Shown: one piece after another, positions 1-7,134 of the stretch
Layout: every line of letters starts with the position of its first letter
How positions within the stretch are numbered: the stretch's first letter is position 1
Assembly: GCA_047602645.1 (NCBI GenBank)
Contig: JASGGU010000062.1
Coordinates: 1 to 23,305 of the forward strand
Source: JAEYFP01 sp047602645
GTDB taxonomy: Bacteria; Bacillota; Clostridia; Lachnospirales; Lachnospiraceae
Direction of reading: 5' to 3'
DNA length: 23,305 bases
Program-made: the position numbers and the translations under genes
The notes under the pieces: model-generated
What the model was told of the DNA's origin: nothing
Seen by the model: the letters and a program-made list of their open reading frames with translations, nothing else
Database searches by the model: none

Positions 1-53
1 TAAAAATATATGATTCTTATTTCATTTCTCACTTGACATCACACCGCTGGACT

Positions 54-1979
54 TTATCGAACATCGATTTGATTGATTATTTTCTCACAGCACTTTGCCG
101 TGTCATACCAGTTCCGCTTTCTTGAAAAAAGTTCCGCTCTGAATGCCAAATCAGAAAGATCTTTTTCTCCGATCCTGAGCGCTGTGTGCCTGACAAGATG
201 AACAATATCCTCCAGCTGCTCATACCGATTCTCACTGACAGCGTACCGCAGCTGTTCCGAAAGCCTCCGCAGTTCGTCAAATCCGACTGACCGTTCTCCC
301 TCCGAGACCGTCATTTCATCTTCCGAAAGCGGAAACGGCAGATCACCGCCGATCTGTTTCAGTTCCGGTTGTCCGCTGTTCTCCTGTCCGCTGCTTCCGG
401 GCACTTCCTCTTTTACAGGTGAAAGTGTAACCTGAAGCAGGAATGTGCTGCCTCTTCCGTATTCACTCCTTGCGCGAATTGTTCCGCCCATCAACTCCGC
501 CAGATTCTTGCAGATAGCCAACCCGAGACCCGTTCCCCCGTATTTTCTCGTCGCAGAGCCATCCACCTGACTAAACCGCCGAAACAGCAGATCCATTTTT
601 TCTGGGGAAATACCAATCCCCGTATCCGATACGGAAAACTCCAGCAGACCTTCCTCCTCCATCATGGAAAGATCCTGTACGGAAACAGTAATTGCCCCCG
701 TGTCGGTAAATTTGATAGCATTTCCGATTAAATTGTTCATGATCTGGCGCAGTCGGTCAGGATCTCCAATCACATAGCGAGGCAGTTCAAAAGCGGTATG
801 GTAAAAGAATTCCAATCCCTTTTTTCGGGCAAGGATCGTATGAATTTTGACGATTTCCTCCATGAACTCGTGCAGGTGAAACGGCTCCTTCCTAATCGAA
901 AGTGTACCGGCCTCAATACTGGAAAAGTCGAGAATGTCATTGATGACCCGAAGCAGTGCATTGCCGCTCATCTTTGCCATATTGACATATTCGAGCTGTT
1001 CTGTATTCATATCCATCTGTGAAAGCAGTTCCATCATGCCGATCAAGCCGTTTAACGGTGTCCTGATTTCATGACTCATATTTGCGATGAATTCACTTTT
1101 CAGCCGGTTGACGAGTTCTGCCTCTTCCTTGCTCTTTAACAGCATCATCTCGTAATTTTTCCGTTCGGTGATATCTTCAATCGCCACGACGATCTGTGTA
1201 TCCTCCGTATGTGTGATCGGAATAAAGTTAATATCTACCCAAAGTCCTGTTCGAGATTCATCTATAAAAAACTCATGCTTGATAATAACTTCCCTATGGC
1301 CGCTTCCTTCTCTGATGAGCTCCACAATGTTTCGGCGGATATCACAAAGACCGCATTTCTCCCCCCTGCCGCAGCCCTTACTGTTAAACGCGCAGTGTGT
1401 GGCATCTCCGAAGCGCAGCCCAATGATTTCCTCTTTACCGCCGATATGAAACATTTTCAAAAATGGATTATTGTACCAGCGTACGGTTGTATCACCTGCA
1501 AGCAGCACAATACCGATCGGCAGGGCTTCTATCAGATTATTTAAGTTATTCTTTTCTTTTTTGATTTCCTCTTCTATTTTTTTAATTCGGTCGATATCAC
1601 GAAATACAACGACAATGCCTTCTGCCTTCTCGCTTCCGCTTCCGTAAATCGGTGAACAGGTTGCAGAAACAAACGGCCTCTTTCCGGTTTTCGTATTCAA
1701 TACGGAATAATTAGGGAGACCCATCGAGGTTCTGCCGATCAGTGCACTCTTCAGCGGGCTATCCAGACGTTCGCCGGAAAAATAATCCGTCAGGGGAAAT
1801 ACCTCGTCAAAGGATCTTCCGGCTGCCTCTTCATTAAGCCAGCCGGTGATCCGCTCTCCCGCCGCATTGATGTAAATCACGCTGCCATTCCGGTCGGCCA
1901 TAATGACTCCGTCTCCGATGCAGGACAATGCATCCGACAAAAACTGTACCCGGTTTTCCTCCTGTATATTTCGAAGCAA
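54..1979 (-). CDS. PAS-PAS hybrid-like sensor histidine kinase with a C-terminal Hpt-like tail
   Basis: Cytoplasmic sensor kinase of about 641 residues; I see no signal peptide or membrane segment. Two PAS domains lie at roughly 12-130 and 148-270. The second holds a Cys cluster (C196, C203, C209, C212; spacing CX6CX5CX2C) that could bind metal or a redox cofactor. HisKA follows with phospho-acceptor H303 in MSHEIRTPLNG. The HATPase has its N box at 415-420, G1 DTGIGI at 452-457 and G2 GGTGLGL at 481-487. After a low-complexity linker, residues ~565-638 resemble an Hpt domain: HLVRH with H594 stands where HxLKG is expected, followed by IGEKDLSDLAF. No receiver domain is present. The gene is last in the che operon. 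A GTG at 1988 overlaps the cheD stop (GTGA), but it sits inside the Shine-Dalgarno GGGAGGTGA; the TTG at 1979 has 8-nt spacing and is preferred. The ligand and the response regulator are unknown. Kinase call is firm; the Hpt call is tentative. Confidence 0.9.
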   Translation of the reverse strand: MLRNIQEENRVQFLSDALSCIGDGVIMADRNGSVIYINAAGERITGWLNEEAAGRSFDEVFPLTDYFSGERLDSPLKSALIGRTSMGLPNYSVLNTKTGKRPFVSATCSPIYGSGSEKAEGIVVVFRDIDRIKKIEEEIKKEKNNLNNLIEALPIGIVLLAGDTTVRWYNNPFLKMFHIGGKEEIIGLRFGDATHCAFNSKGCGRGEKCGLCDIRRNIVELIREGSGHREVIIKHEFFIDESRTGLWVDINFIPITHTEDTQIVVAIEDITERKNYEMMLLKSKEEAELVNRLKSEFIANMSHEIRTPLNGLIGMMELLSQMDMNTEQLEYVNMAKMSGNALLRVINDILDFSSIEAGTLSIRKEPFHLHEFMEEIVKIHTILARKKGLEFFYHTAFELPRYVIGDPDRLRQIMNNLIGNAIKFTDTGAITVSVQDLSMMEEEGLLEFSVSDTGIGISPEKMDLLFRRFSQVDGSATRKYGGTGLGLAICKNLAELMGGTIRARSEYGRGSTFLLQVTLSPVKEEVPGSSGQENSGQPELKQIGGDLPFPLSEDEMTVSEGERSVGFDELRRLSEQLRYAVSENRYEQLEDIVHLVRHTALRIGEKDLSDLAFRAELFSRKRNWYDTAKCCEKIINQIDVR

Positions 1980-1984
1980 CCGTT

Positions 1985-2467
1985 TCACCTCCCTGCTGTC
2001 ATGATCGGTTGGCAGAATATTTGCACGGCACCGGTACTTACATCCATTGCGAGCGTCCTGCTTTCATTTCCATATAGCTCCTCTTTTTGTATCCGAAGGC
2101 CCATATCCTGCAGCACCGCTTTTACAGCCTCCACATTTTTCAGCCCGATCCTGTAAATATCACAGCTGCTGCCGGAATCCGCACCGCCGTACATCTGGAT
2201 CAGAAGTTCTTCCTTTCGGCAGTCATACCGCCGGCAGATGGAAGTAATCATCAGGGGTACGCCCGTTTGTGCAAAATATGCCGGCCTCTCCATAGCCGCT
2301 TTCCTGTCAAGCGGAAAAGGCAGTACGATATGAATCATACCCGCAGCCCTTCTGCCGGGACAATAAGCCGTCACTGCCACACATGATGCAAGGGCAAACG
2401 TCCTGATCGTATCCTCTTTTCCATCGGACAAAATATATTCTCCCATCCCCACTACATGATCCATCAT
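1985..2467 (-). CDS. cheD: CheD, chemoreceptor glutamine deamidase
   Basis: CheD deamidates specific glutamines in methyl-accepting chemotaxis proteins in the cytoplasm; in Firmicutes and Thermotoga it also works with CheC. The catalytic triad is intact: numbering from this start, T23, C29 and H46. Their spacing (6 and 17 residues) equals that of Thermotoga CheD (Thr21, Cys27, His44). The usual LGSC motif reads LASC here. Length, about 160 residues, is normal. An in-frame ATG at 2494 overlaps cheB by 19 bases, but AAGGAG lies just before a pair of ATG codons at 2467 and 2464. One of these is therefore the real start, and the cheB stop codon is embedded in that ribosome site. This suggests CheB and CheD translation is coupled. 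No cheC is in the window. Confidence 0.93.
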   Translation of the reverse strand: MMDHVVGMGEYILSDGKEDTIRTFALASCVAVTAYCPGRRAAGMIHIVLPFPLDRKAAMERPAYFAQTGVPLMITSICRRYDCRKEELLIQMYGGADSGSSCDIYRIGLKNVEAVKAVLQDMGLRIQKEELYGNESRTLAMDVSTGAVQIFCQPIMTAGR

Positions 2468-2475
2468 TATTCTCC

Positions 2476-3501
2476 TTAGTTCAACATACCGCACAGCACC
2501 TGCGGGATATTCCCAAGAGGCGCCTGTTTCTCCACGCCTCCGATATCATACGCCACTTTCGGCATTCCATAGACGACCGAGGATGCCTCATCCTGGCCGA
2601 TCGTCCTGCAGCCCTTGCGGCGCATAGCGAGCATTCCCTTGGCTCCGTCATAACCCATGCCGGTCAGCAATATCCCGATCGCATCCTTGCCGGCTTCCCT
2701 TGCCACCGAGTCAAACAGGACATCCACGGACGGGCAATGACCATTCACCTTTTCGCCCTGAAAGCACTCGATTCGGTATTTGGTTCCGGCCTTTTTGATC
2801 CGCATCTGACGATCACCCGGTGCAACATATACGCTGCCTTTTTCCACAAGATCGCCGGTGGAGGCTTCCTTTACGTGCAGAACCGTCTGAGTGTCCAGCC
2901 TTTCTGCAAACATCCTGGAGAAAACAGGCGGAATGTGCTGTACAATCACGATTCCCGGAATTGTGGGAGGCAAGGCACTGAGCACATTGTAAATCGCCTC
3001 TGTCCCTCCCGTAGACGCTCCGATTGCAATAATCCTTCCCGCATTGCCCGCCAGGCTGCCGGAAATTTTCCCTGACGACGGCTCCGGCTTCAAACATGCC
3101 GCTTTGACATTTGAAGCGGCTTTTATTTTCTGGATCATGTCGCGTCCGAACGCTTCCACACTTCCATTTTTCTGCGGATCAGGTTTCACTACAAAATCGA
3201 CGGCTCCGGCCTCCATTGCCTCAAACACCTTATCACTGACGGCACTGACCATCACGACAGGCACAAAATACTGCGGCAGCAGGCGGCGCACAAATTCTAT
3301 TCCATTCATGCCCGGCATCTCTACATCACACAGGAGAACATCCGGCTTTTTTTCCAAAATTCTGTCCCTTGCCTCAAATGGATTGGAGGCCACTGCCACG
3401 ACTTCTATTTGAAAATCCAAAGAAAGTATTTTTTTAATCGACTCGCGGAACAACAGACTGTCGTCAACCACAAGTACCTTAATTTTTCCGTATCTGTCCA
3501 T
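2476..3501 (-). CDS. cheB: CheB, receptor methylesterase/deamidase response regulator
   Basis: CheB removes methyl groups from chemoreceptors when phosphorylated by CheA, giving adaptation. The 341-residue protein has an N-terminal receiver domain (acidic D13/D14, phospho-acceptor D59, S86, K106) and a C-terminal methylesterase. The catalytic residues are S163 in GASTGG, H189 in VQHIPP and D285 in GMGYDG, matching the enteric triad almost position for position. A short linker at ~130-150 joins the domains. The ATG is preceded by AAGGAG with 8-nt spacing, and that site contains the cheR stop codon, only 6 bases upstream. The gene sits with its functional partner CheR, as expected for an adaptation module. 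Nothing looks damaged. Confidence 0.97.
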   Translation of the reverse strand: MDRYGKIKVLVVDDSLLFRESIKKILSLDFQIEVVAVASNPFEARDRILEKKPDVLLCDVEMPGMNGIEFVRRLLPQYFVPVVMVSAVSDKVFEAMEAGAVDFVVKPDPQKNGSVEAFGRDMIQKIKAASNVKAACLKPEPSSGKISGSLAGNAGRIIAIGASTGGTEAIYNVLSALPPTIPGIVIVQHIPPVFSRMFAERLDTQTVLHVKEASTGDLVEKGSVYVAPGDRQMRIKKAGTKYRIECFQGEKVNGHCPSVDVLFDSVAREAGKDAIGILLTGMGYDGAKGMLAMRRKGCRTIGQDEASSVVYGMPKVAYDIGGVEKQAPLGNIPQVLCGMLN

Positions 3502-3507
3502 TGGCCG

Positions 3508-4320
3508 TTACTCCTTCCTATAAACCGCAGGCATCATGTAACGATAGCGCATTGTCTCGCGATTTAATCCCTCCGAGTGACCGATAAACAAAAAACCTCC
3601 CGGCTCCGTAATATCGTAAAGACGCTGAACAAGCTTATCCTTTGTTTCATTATCAAAATAAATCATAACATTACGGCAGAAAATCACATGCATTTTCTTT
3701 TTAAAGGGCAGGGTGCGGTCCATCAGGTTAATGCTGCCGAAAATCACCTCATCTTTAATTTTATCCGCAACAGCATACTGCTCGTCATTGATCCGTTTAA
3801 AATAAGATTTCTTCCATGCGGAAGGCAAATCAGCTATCTTATCGGACGTATACAGGCCCGCCTTCGCGATGTCGATTACACCCTGCGAAATATCCGTCGC
3901 GAGTATTTTGGTATCCCAGCCGGACTTGTTCCTTCCAAAAAACTCGTCAAGGAGCATCGCAAGTGTATAAGGCTCCTCACCCGTGGAGCACGCCGCGCTC
4001 CAAATGCGCAGATCCTTGCTCTGCACTGTCTTTGCCAGATAAGGCAGAACCATTTCTTTGAAGAAGCGGAAATGCTCCGGTTCTCTCATAAAAAATGTGT
4101 AGTTCGTTGTAATTTTATCCAGCATCAATGAAGCCGCCTGTCCCGTCTTGTCCGCCTTCACATATTCCATATATTCCGACAGGGTGCTTATGTTCAGATT
4201 TGTCAGCACCTGGCCGAGCCGGCCTTCAATCAAAACCTTCTTTTCCTTTTTAAAATGAATACCGTAATTAGTCTTGATATATTCGGCAAATTTTGTAAAT
4301 TCTTCTTCTTTGATAATCAT
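3508..4320 (-). CDS. cheR: CheR, chemoreceptor glutamate methyltransferase
   Basis: CheR uses S-adenosylmethionine to methylate glutamates on chemoreceptors, opposing CheB. The 270-residue length is typical. The N-terminal helical CheR_N domain spans ~1-75 and leads into the conserved TTNYTFFMRE segment (71-80). The SAM-binding motif I is WSAACSTGEEPY (107-118), followed by ATDIS (141-145), and the FCRNVMIYFD motif lies at ~214-223. The C-terminal pentapeptide receptor-binding motif belongs to some receptors, not to CheR, so nothing is lacking here. The start ATG is preceded by a moderate GAGGG site with 7-nt spacing. A 65-base gap separates it from cheW and holds a stem-loop. Confidence 0.96.
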   Translation of the reverse strand: MIIKEEEFTKFAEYIKTNYGIHFKKEKKVLIEGRLGQVLTNLNISTLSEYMEYVKADKTGQAASLMLDKITTNYTFFMREPEHFRFFKEMVLPYLAKTVQSKDLRIWSAACSTGEEPYTLAMLLDEFFGRNKSGWDTKILATDISQGVIDIAKAGLYTSDKIADLPSAWKKSYFKRINDEQYAVADKIKDEVIFGSINLMDRTLPFKKKMHVIFCRNVMIYFDNETKDKLVQRLYDITEPGGFLFIGHSEGLNRETMRYRYMMPAVYRKE

Positions 4321-4343
4321 TCCAATACCCTCATCTGACAGGA

Positions 4344-4369
4344 GAAGGAGAGCCCGCCGGCACTCCTTC
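4344..4369 (-). other. Intercistronic stem-loop between cheW and cheR
   Basis: On the transcript the sequence forms GAAGGAG / CTCCTTC (7 bp), a single U-U mismatch, then GCC/GGC closed by a four-base loop. No T-run follows, so it is not an ordinary intrinsic terminator. Its 5' arm contains a Shine-Dalgarno-like AAGGAG that would be hidden. A role in mRNA processing or in setting CheW versus CheR levels is inference. Confidence 0.5.
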
Positions 4370-4385
4370 CACCCTTTTTATCCGA

Positions 4386-4907
4386 TCAATTCGCAGATGC
4401 TTCCTGCGTTCCGGAAATTTGCTCCACCTCGTCGTCGGTAAGCAGCCTCTGACAGTCGAGCAGCAATTTCACACTCCCGCCGGTTTTTCCGATTCCTTTA
4501 ATATACTTATGTCCGTTCTGATTGATTTCCGGCGGCGGAGCAATGTCCTCATCCTGCATTGCCAGTACCTCCACAACACTGTCCACGATCAGTCCGATTG
4601 AAACATCATTTGTATCAAGAACAATAATGCAGGTCCTGTCATCATATTCTCTCATAGCCTTTTTAAACCGCAGCCTTGCATCCATGACCGGAATGATCTT
4701 ACCACGCAGGTTCGTAACGCCCTTCACGTATTCCGGCATCTCCGGAATTACCGTAATCGGCTGTATTCCGATGATTTCTGTCACATATCGGATCTCCATG
4801 CCATACAGTTCTTCACCCATCGTAAAAATCAGGTATTTCCCCTTCAGGGTATCTTCATCCTCCATATCCACTCCTGCCAGGTTTAATAAATCTGCTGTCT
4901 GTGCCAT
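4386..4907 (-). CDS. cheW: CheW, chemotaxis coupling protein
   Basis: CheW is the SH3-like scaffold that links chemoreceptors to the CheA P5 domain. The 173-residue protein carries the CheW fold from ~24 to 160: KYLIFTMGEELYGMEI, the conserved receptor-contact segment NLRGKIIPVMDARLRF, and CIIVLDTNDVSIGLIVDSVVEVL. It has about 20 extra acidic residues at each end compared with minimal CheW proteins. The ATG has a near-perfect AAAGGAGG site 8 nt upstream. It lies 40 bases after cheA, so the two are surely cotranscribed. No histidine kinase or receiver domain is fused to it. Confidence 0.96.
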   Translation of the reverse strand: MAQTADLLNLAGVDMEDEDTLKGKYLIFTMGEELYGMEIRYVTEIIGIQPITVIPEMPEYVKGVTNLRGKIIPVMDARLRFKKAMREYDDRTCIIVLDTNDVSIGLIVDSVVEVLAMQDEDIAPPPEINQNGHKYIKGIGKTGGSVKLLLDCQRLLTDDEVEQISGTQEASAN

Positions 4908-4947
4908 TTTTATATCCTCCTTTATTTTATTCAGCTTTTTCAGTCAC

Positions 4948-7017
4948 TTAGTTTTTGACATTTAACAGTCCTCCGACATTGAGAATCAGACTGATGCTGC
5001 CATCTCCCAAAAGAGTACAGCCAGCCAGTTCCTCCACTCGTCTGATATTCTTCATATAAGACGGAAGCGCCTTTACAACTACCTGATTCTGTCCTAACAG
5101 CTCGTCGGCAAATAAAATTATAGATTTCTCATCCTGCTCGATCATAAGCATGACACCCTGTGTCAAATCAGTCGTATCGGATTCCACTGCAAACAGCTCA
5201 TGCAGACGAACGATCGGATAACATTCTCCCCGCACCATGATCATCTCATTACCCTCCGGGTCTCTGATCAGATTAGGAGCCTCCGCACGAAACGTTTCTC
5301 TGATTGATGTCGTCGGCAGCGTATATTTTGCCGCACCCACCCTGATATTCATGCCGTCGATAATTGCCAGTGTAAGCGGAATCTTCAGTGTTGTCACCGT
5401 ACCTGTCCCCTCTACGCTGTCTACTGATACCGATCCGCCGATTGTCTCCAGGTTCTTGACCACGACATCCATCCCAACGCCTCGTCCGGAGAATTCCGTG
5501 ACATTATCATTTGTGGAAAAGCCCGGAAGAAAAATCAGATTGTAGATTTCCCTGTCCGACAGTTCGCCTTCCTGCTTGTTGAGCATGCCGTGATCCATCG
5601 CCCGCTGCAGTACCTTTTCTTTATTGATGCCTGCTCCGTCATCGCTGACGATAATCAGCACATCGCTGCCGGCATTTTTGGCTTCCAGAACGATCCGTCC
5701 CGCCCGCGGTTTACCTGCGGCAACACGCTCAGCTGTCGATTCGATACCGTGATCGACAGAATTCCTGACAAGGTGCATCAGCGGATCGGAAATATGTTCG
5801 ATAATGTTCTTGTCAACCTCCGTCCCTTCTCCGAGCAGTGTGAGTTCCGCCTCTTTGTCAAGCCTGCGGTTCATATCCCGCACAATGCGAAACATCTTCC
5901 GAAATGACCCTGACAGAGGAACCATGCGGATAGACATAACCATATCCTGCATCTCACCGGTTATTTTCTTGAGCTGACGCGCAGACTTATAAAAGTTGAC
6001 AAGCGGTAAATCCTGCAAATCCGGGTTCTGTGTAACCATCGCTTCAGCAATTACCATTTCGCCCATTAAATCCATCAGCTTGTCCAGCTTTCCAACATCG
6101 ACGCTGATCATACTCTGATGTGAGCTTTTGCATTCGGACTGAATTTGCTCCAGCTGCTCGTGCTCTGACGCCAGCCTTGGAACGATCACCTGACATTCCT
6201 GCACCTTTGCCTTCTGCTCCCGGACGAACTTTTCTTCCGTCACCTCCGTCAGCTCGATCTCTCTCACAAACGCAGTCTTAGATAAATATTCGTGCAGCTC
6301 CTGCAGCGTCTGGTCAACTCTTAAAACGATTCTGAAGCCGCTTTCCCGAATGACACGGATACTGTCTGCATGATCGATAATATCTTCCGGAAAATAAGCG
6401 AACTCCTCCGTAATATCTTTTAAATTATGAATAATCGCAAATGCCCGGATATTTTCCATTTCGCAGCCGGCTTCAAAAAAGATCACCGCTTCATAAGTTT
6501 TCTTATCGCCGCCCGTGCTGTTCCTGACAGGCGGAAGGTAGTATTGCTGTGCGTCAGCCGGCTCTTTTGCACTGATGTCCGGCTTCTTTGCCTCCTTCGT
6601 ACCGTTTTCTTCTTTGAGCTCCACTAAAAAGCATTTTATATGCCCGATGAGCGCTTCCGGATCTCCGTCAACATTGTCCGCATTTTTGACCTTTTCCATC
6701 TCCAGCTTAATAAAGTCCACACCTTCAAACAGCAGATCGGAAAGAATGGAACAATCCAGCTCCTTCGGATTCTCCTCCCTGATATAAAAGAAGAGATCCT
6801 CCATGGCATGGGACACAGACGCAATATTATTGTACAACATCATGGCGGAGGAGCCTTTGATCGTATGCATGATCCTGAATATTTCATTGACCGCTGCCTG
6901 CTCAAAATGATTTGCTTTCTCGCTTTCCAATATCAATTTCTCAAGCTGTTCAATATTCTGAGAAGTCTCATAGATGAATACCTCCAGCATCGGTTCTGTT
7001 GAGAATTCTTTATCCAA
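4948..7017 (-). CDS. cheA: CheA, chemotaxis histidine kinase
   Basis: CheA autophosphorylates under receptor control and passes phosphate to CheY and CheB. The 689 residues run: P1/Hpt (H51 in MHTIKGSS), a P2-like CheY-docking domain (~174-258), P3 dimerisation (~303-365), P4 kinase (N box HLVRNSVDHG 415-424; G1 DDGAGI 459-464; G2 GRGVGMDVV 511-519) and P5, the CheW-like domain (~550-689). All catalytic motifs are intact. The reading frame is open up to 7128, but the extra 37 residues are hydrophobic and unlike CheA. AAAAGGAGG sits 8 nt before a TTG at 7017, which I take as the start. The presence of P2 implies a separate CheY, which is not in this window. The gene lies 117 bases after the LuxR-type gene, with a possible internal promoter in that gap. 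Confidence 0.96.
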   Translation of the reverse strand: MDKEFSTEPMLEVFIYETSQNIEQLEKLILESEKANHFEQAAVNEIFRIMHTIKGSSAMMLYNNIASVSHAMEDLFFYIREENPKELDCSILSDLLFEGVDFIKLEMEKVKNADNVDGDPEALIGHIKCFLVELKEENGTKEAKKPDISAKEPADAQQYYLPPVRNSTGGDKKTYEAVIFFEAGCEMENIRAFAIIHNLKDITEEFAYFPEDIIDHADSIRVIRESGFRIVLRVDQTLQELHEYLSKTAFVREIELTEVTEEKFVREQKAKVQECQVIVPRLASEHEQLEQIQSECKSSHQSMISVDVGKLDKLMDLMGEMVIAEAMVTQNPDLQDLPLVNFYKSARQLKKITGEMQDMVMSIRMVPLSGSFRKMFRIVRDMNRRLDKEAELTLLGEGTEVDKNIIEHISDPLMHLVRNSVDHGIESTAERVAAGKPRAGRIVLEAKNAGSDVLIIVSDDGAGINKEKVLQRAMDHGMLNKQEGELSDREIYNLIFLPGFSTNDNVTEFSGRGVGMDVVVKNLETIGGSVSVDSVEGTGTVTTLKIPLTLAIIDGMNIRVGAAKYTLPTTSIRETFRAEAPNLIRDPEGNEMIMVRGECYPIVRLHELFAVESDTTDLTQGVMLMIEQDEKSIILFADELLGQNQVVVKALPSYMKNIRRVEELAGCTLLGDGSISLILNVGGLLNVKN

Positions 7018-7056
7018 TTCTTCTTCCTCCTTTTGCTCCCAAAATAGAAAGAGCCT

Positions 7057-7085
7057 ACTATATAATAAGATACAACAGATTTTAA
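7057..7085 (-). promoter_or_regulatory. Candidate internal promoter for cheA and downstream che genes
   Basis: In the gap between the LuxR-type gene and cheA, the minus strand reads TTAAAA (7080-7085), 17 bp, TATAGT (7057-7062), a 4/6 and 5/6 match to the housekeeping consensus. Initiation near 7050 would leave about 33 nt before the TTG start. I saw no SigD/FliA-type motif here. Confidence 0.4.
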
Positions 7086-7134
7086 TTTGTTCATACCTCA
7101 TTCTGTGGTAAATTTCATTATTCGTCAATTTCCT

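Noticed and set aside
1..53. Terminator after the histidine kinase
   Set aside because: No stem with a T-run is present in these bases, so the operon may continue beyond the window.
3044..3412. Long opposite-strand open frames within cheB, fba, mfd and glgC
   Set aside because: They are mirror frames of well-supported genes, without ribosome sites or family motifs.
7018..7128. Hydrophobic N-terminal extension of CheA as a membrane anchor
   Set aside because: The TTG at 7017 has a far better ribosome site, and CheA is a soluble protein starting with P1.
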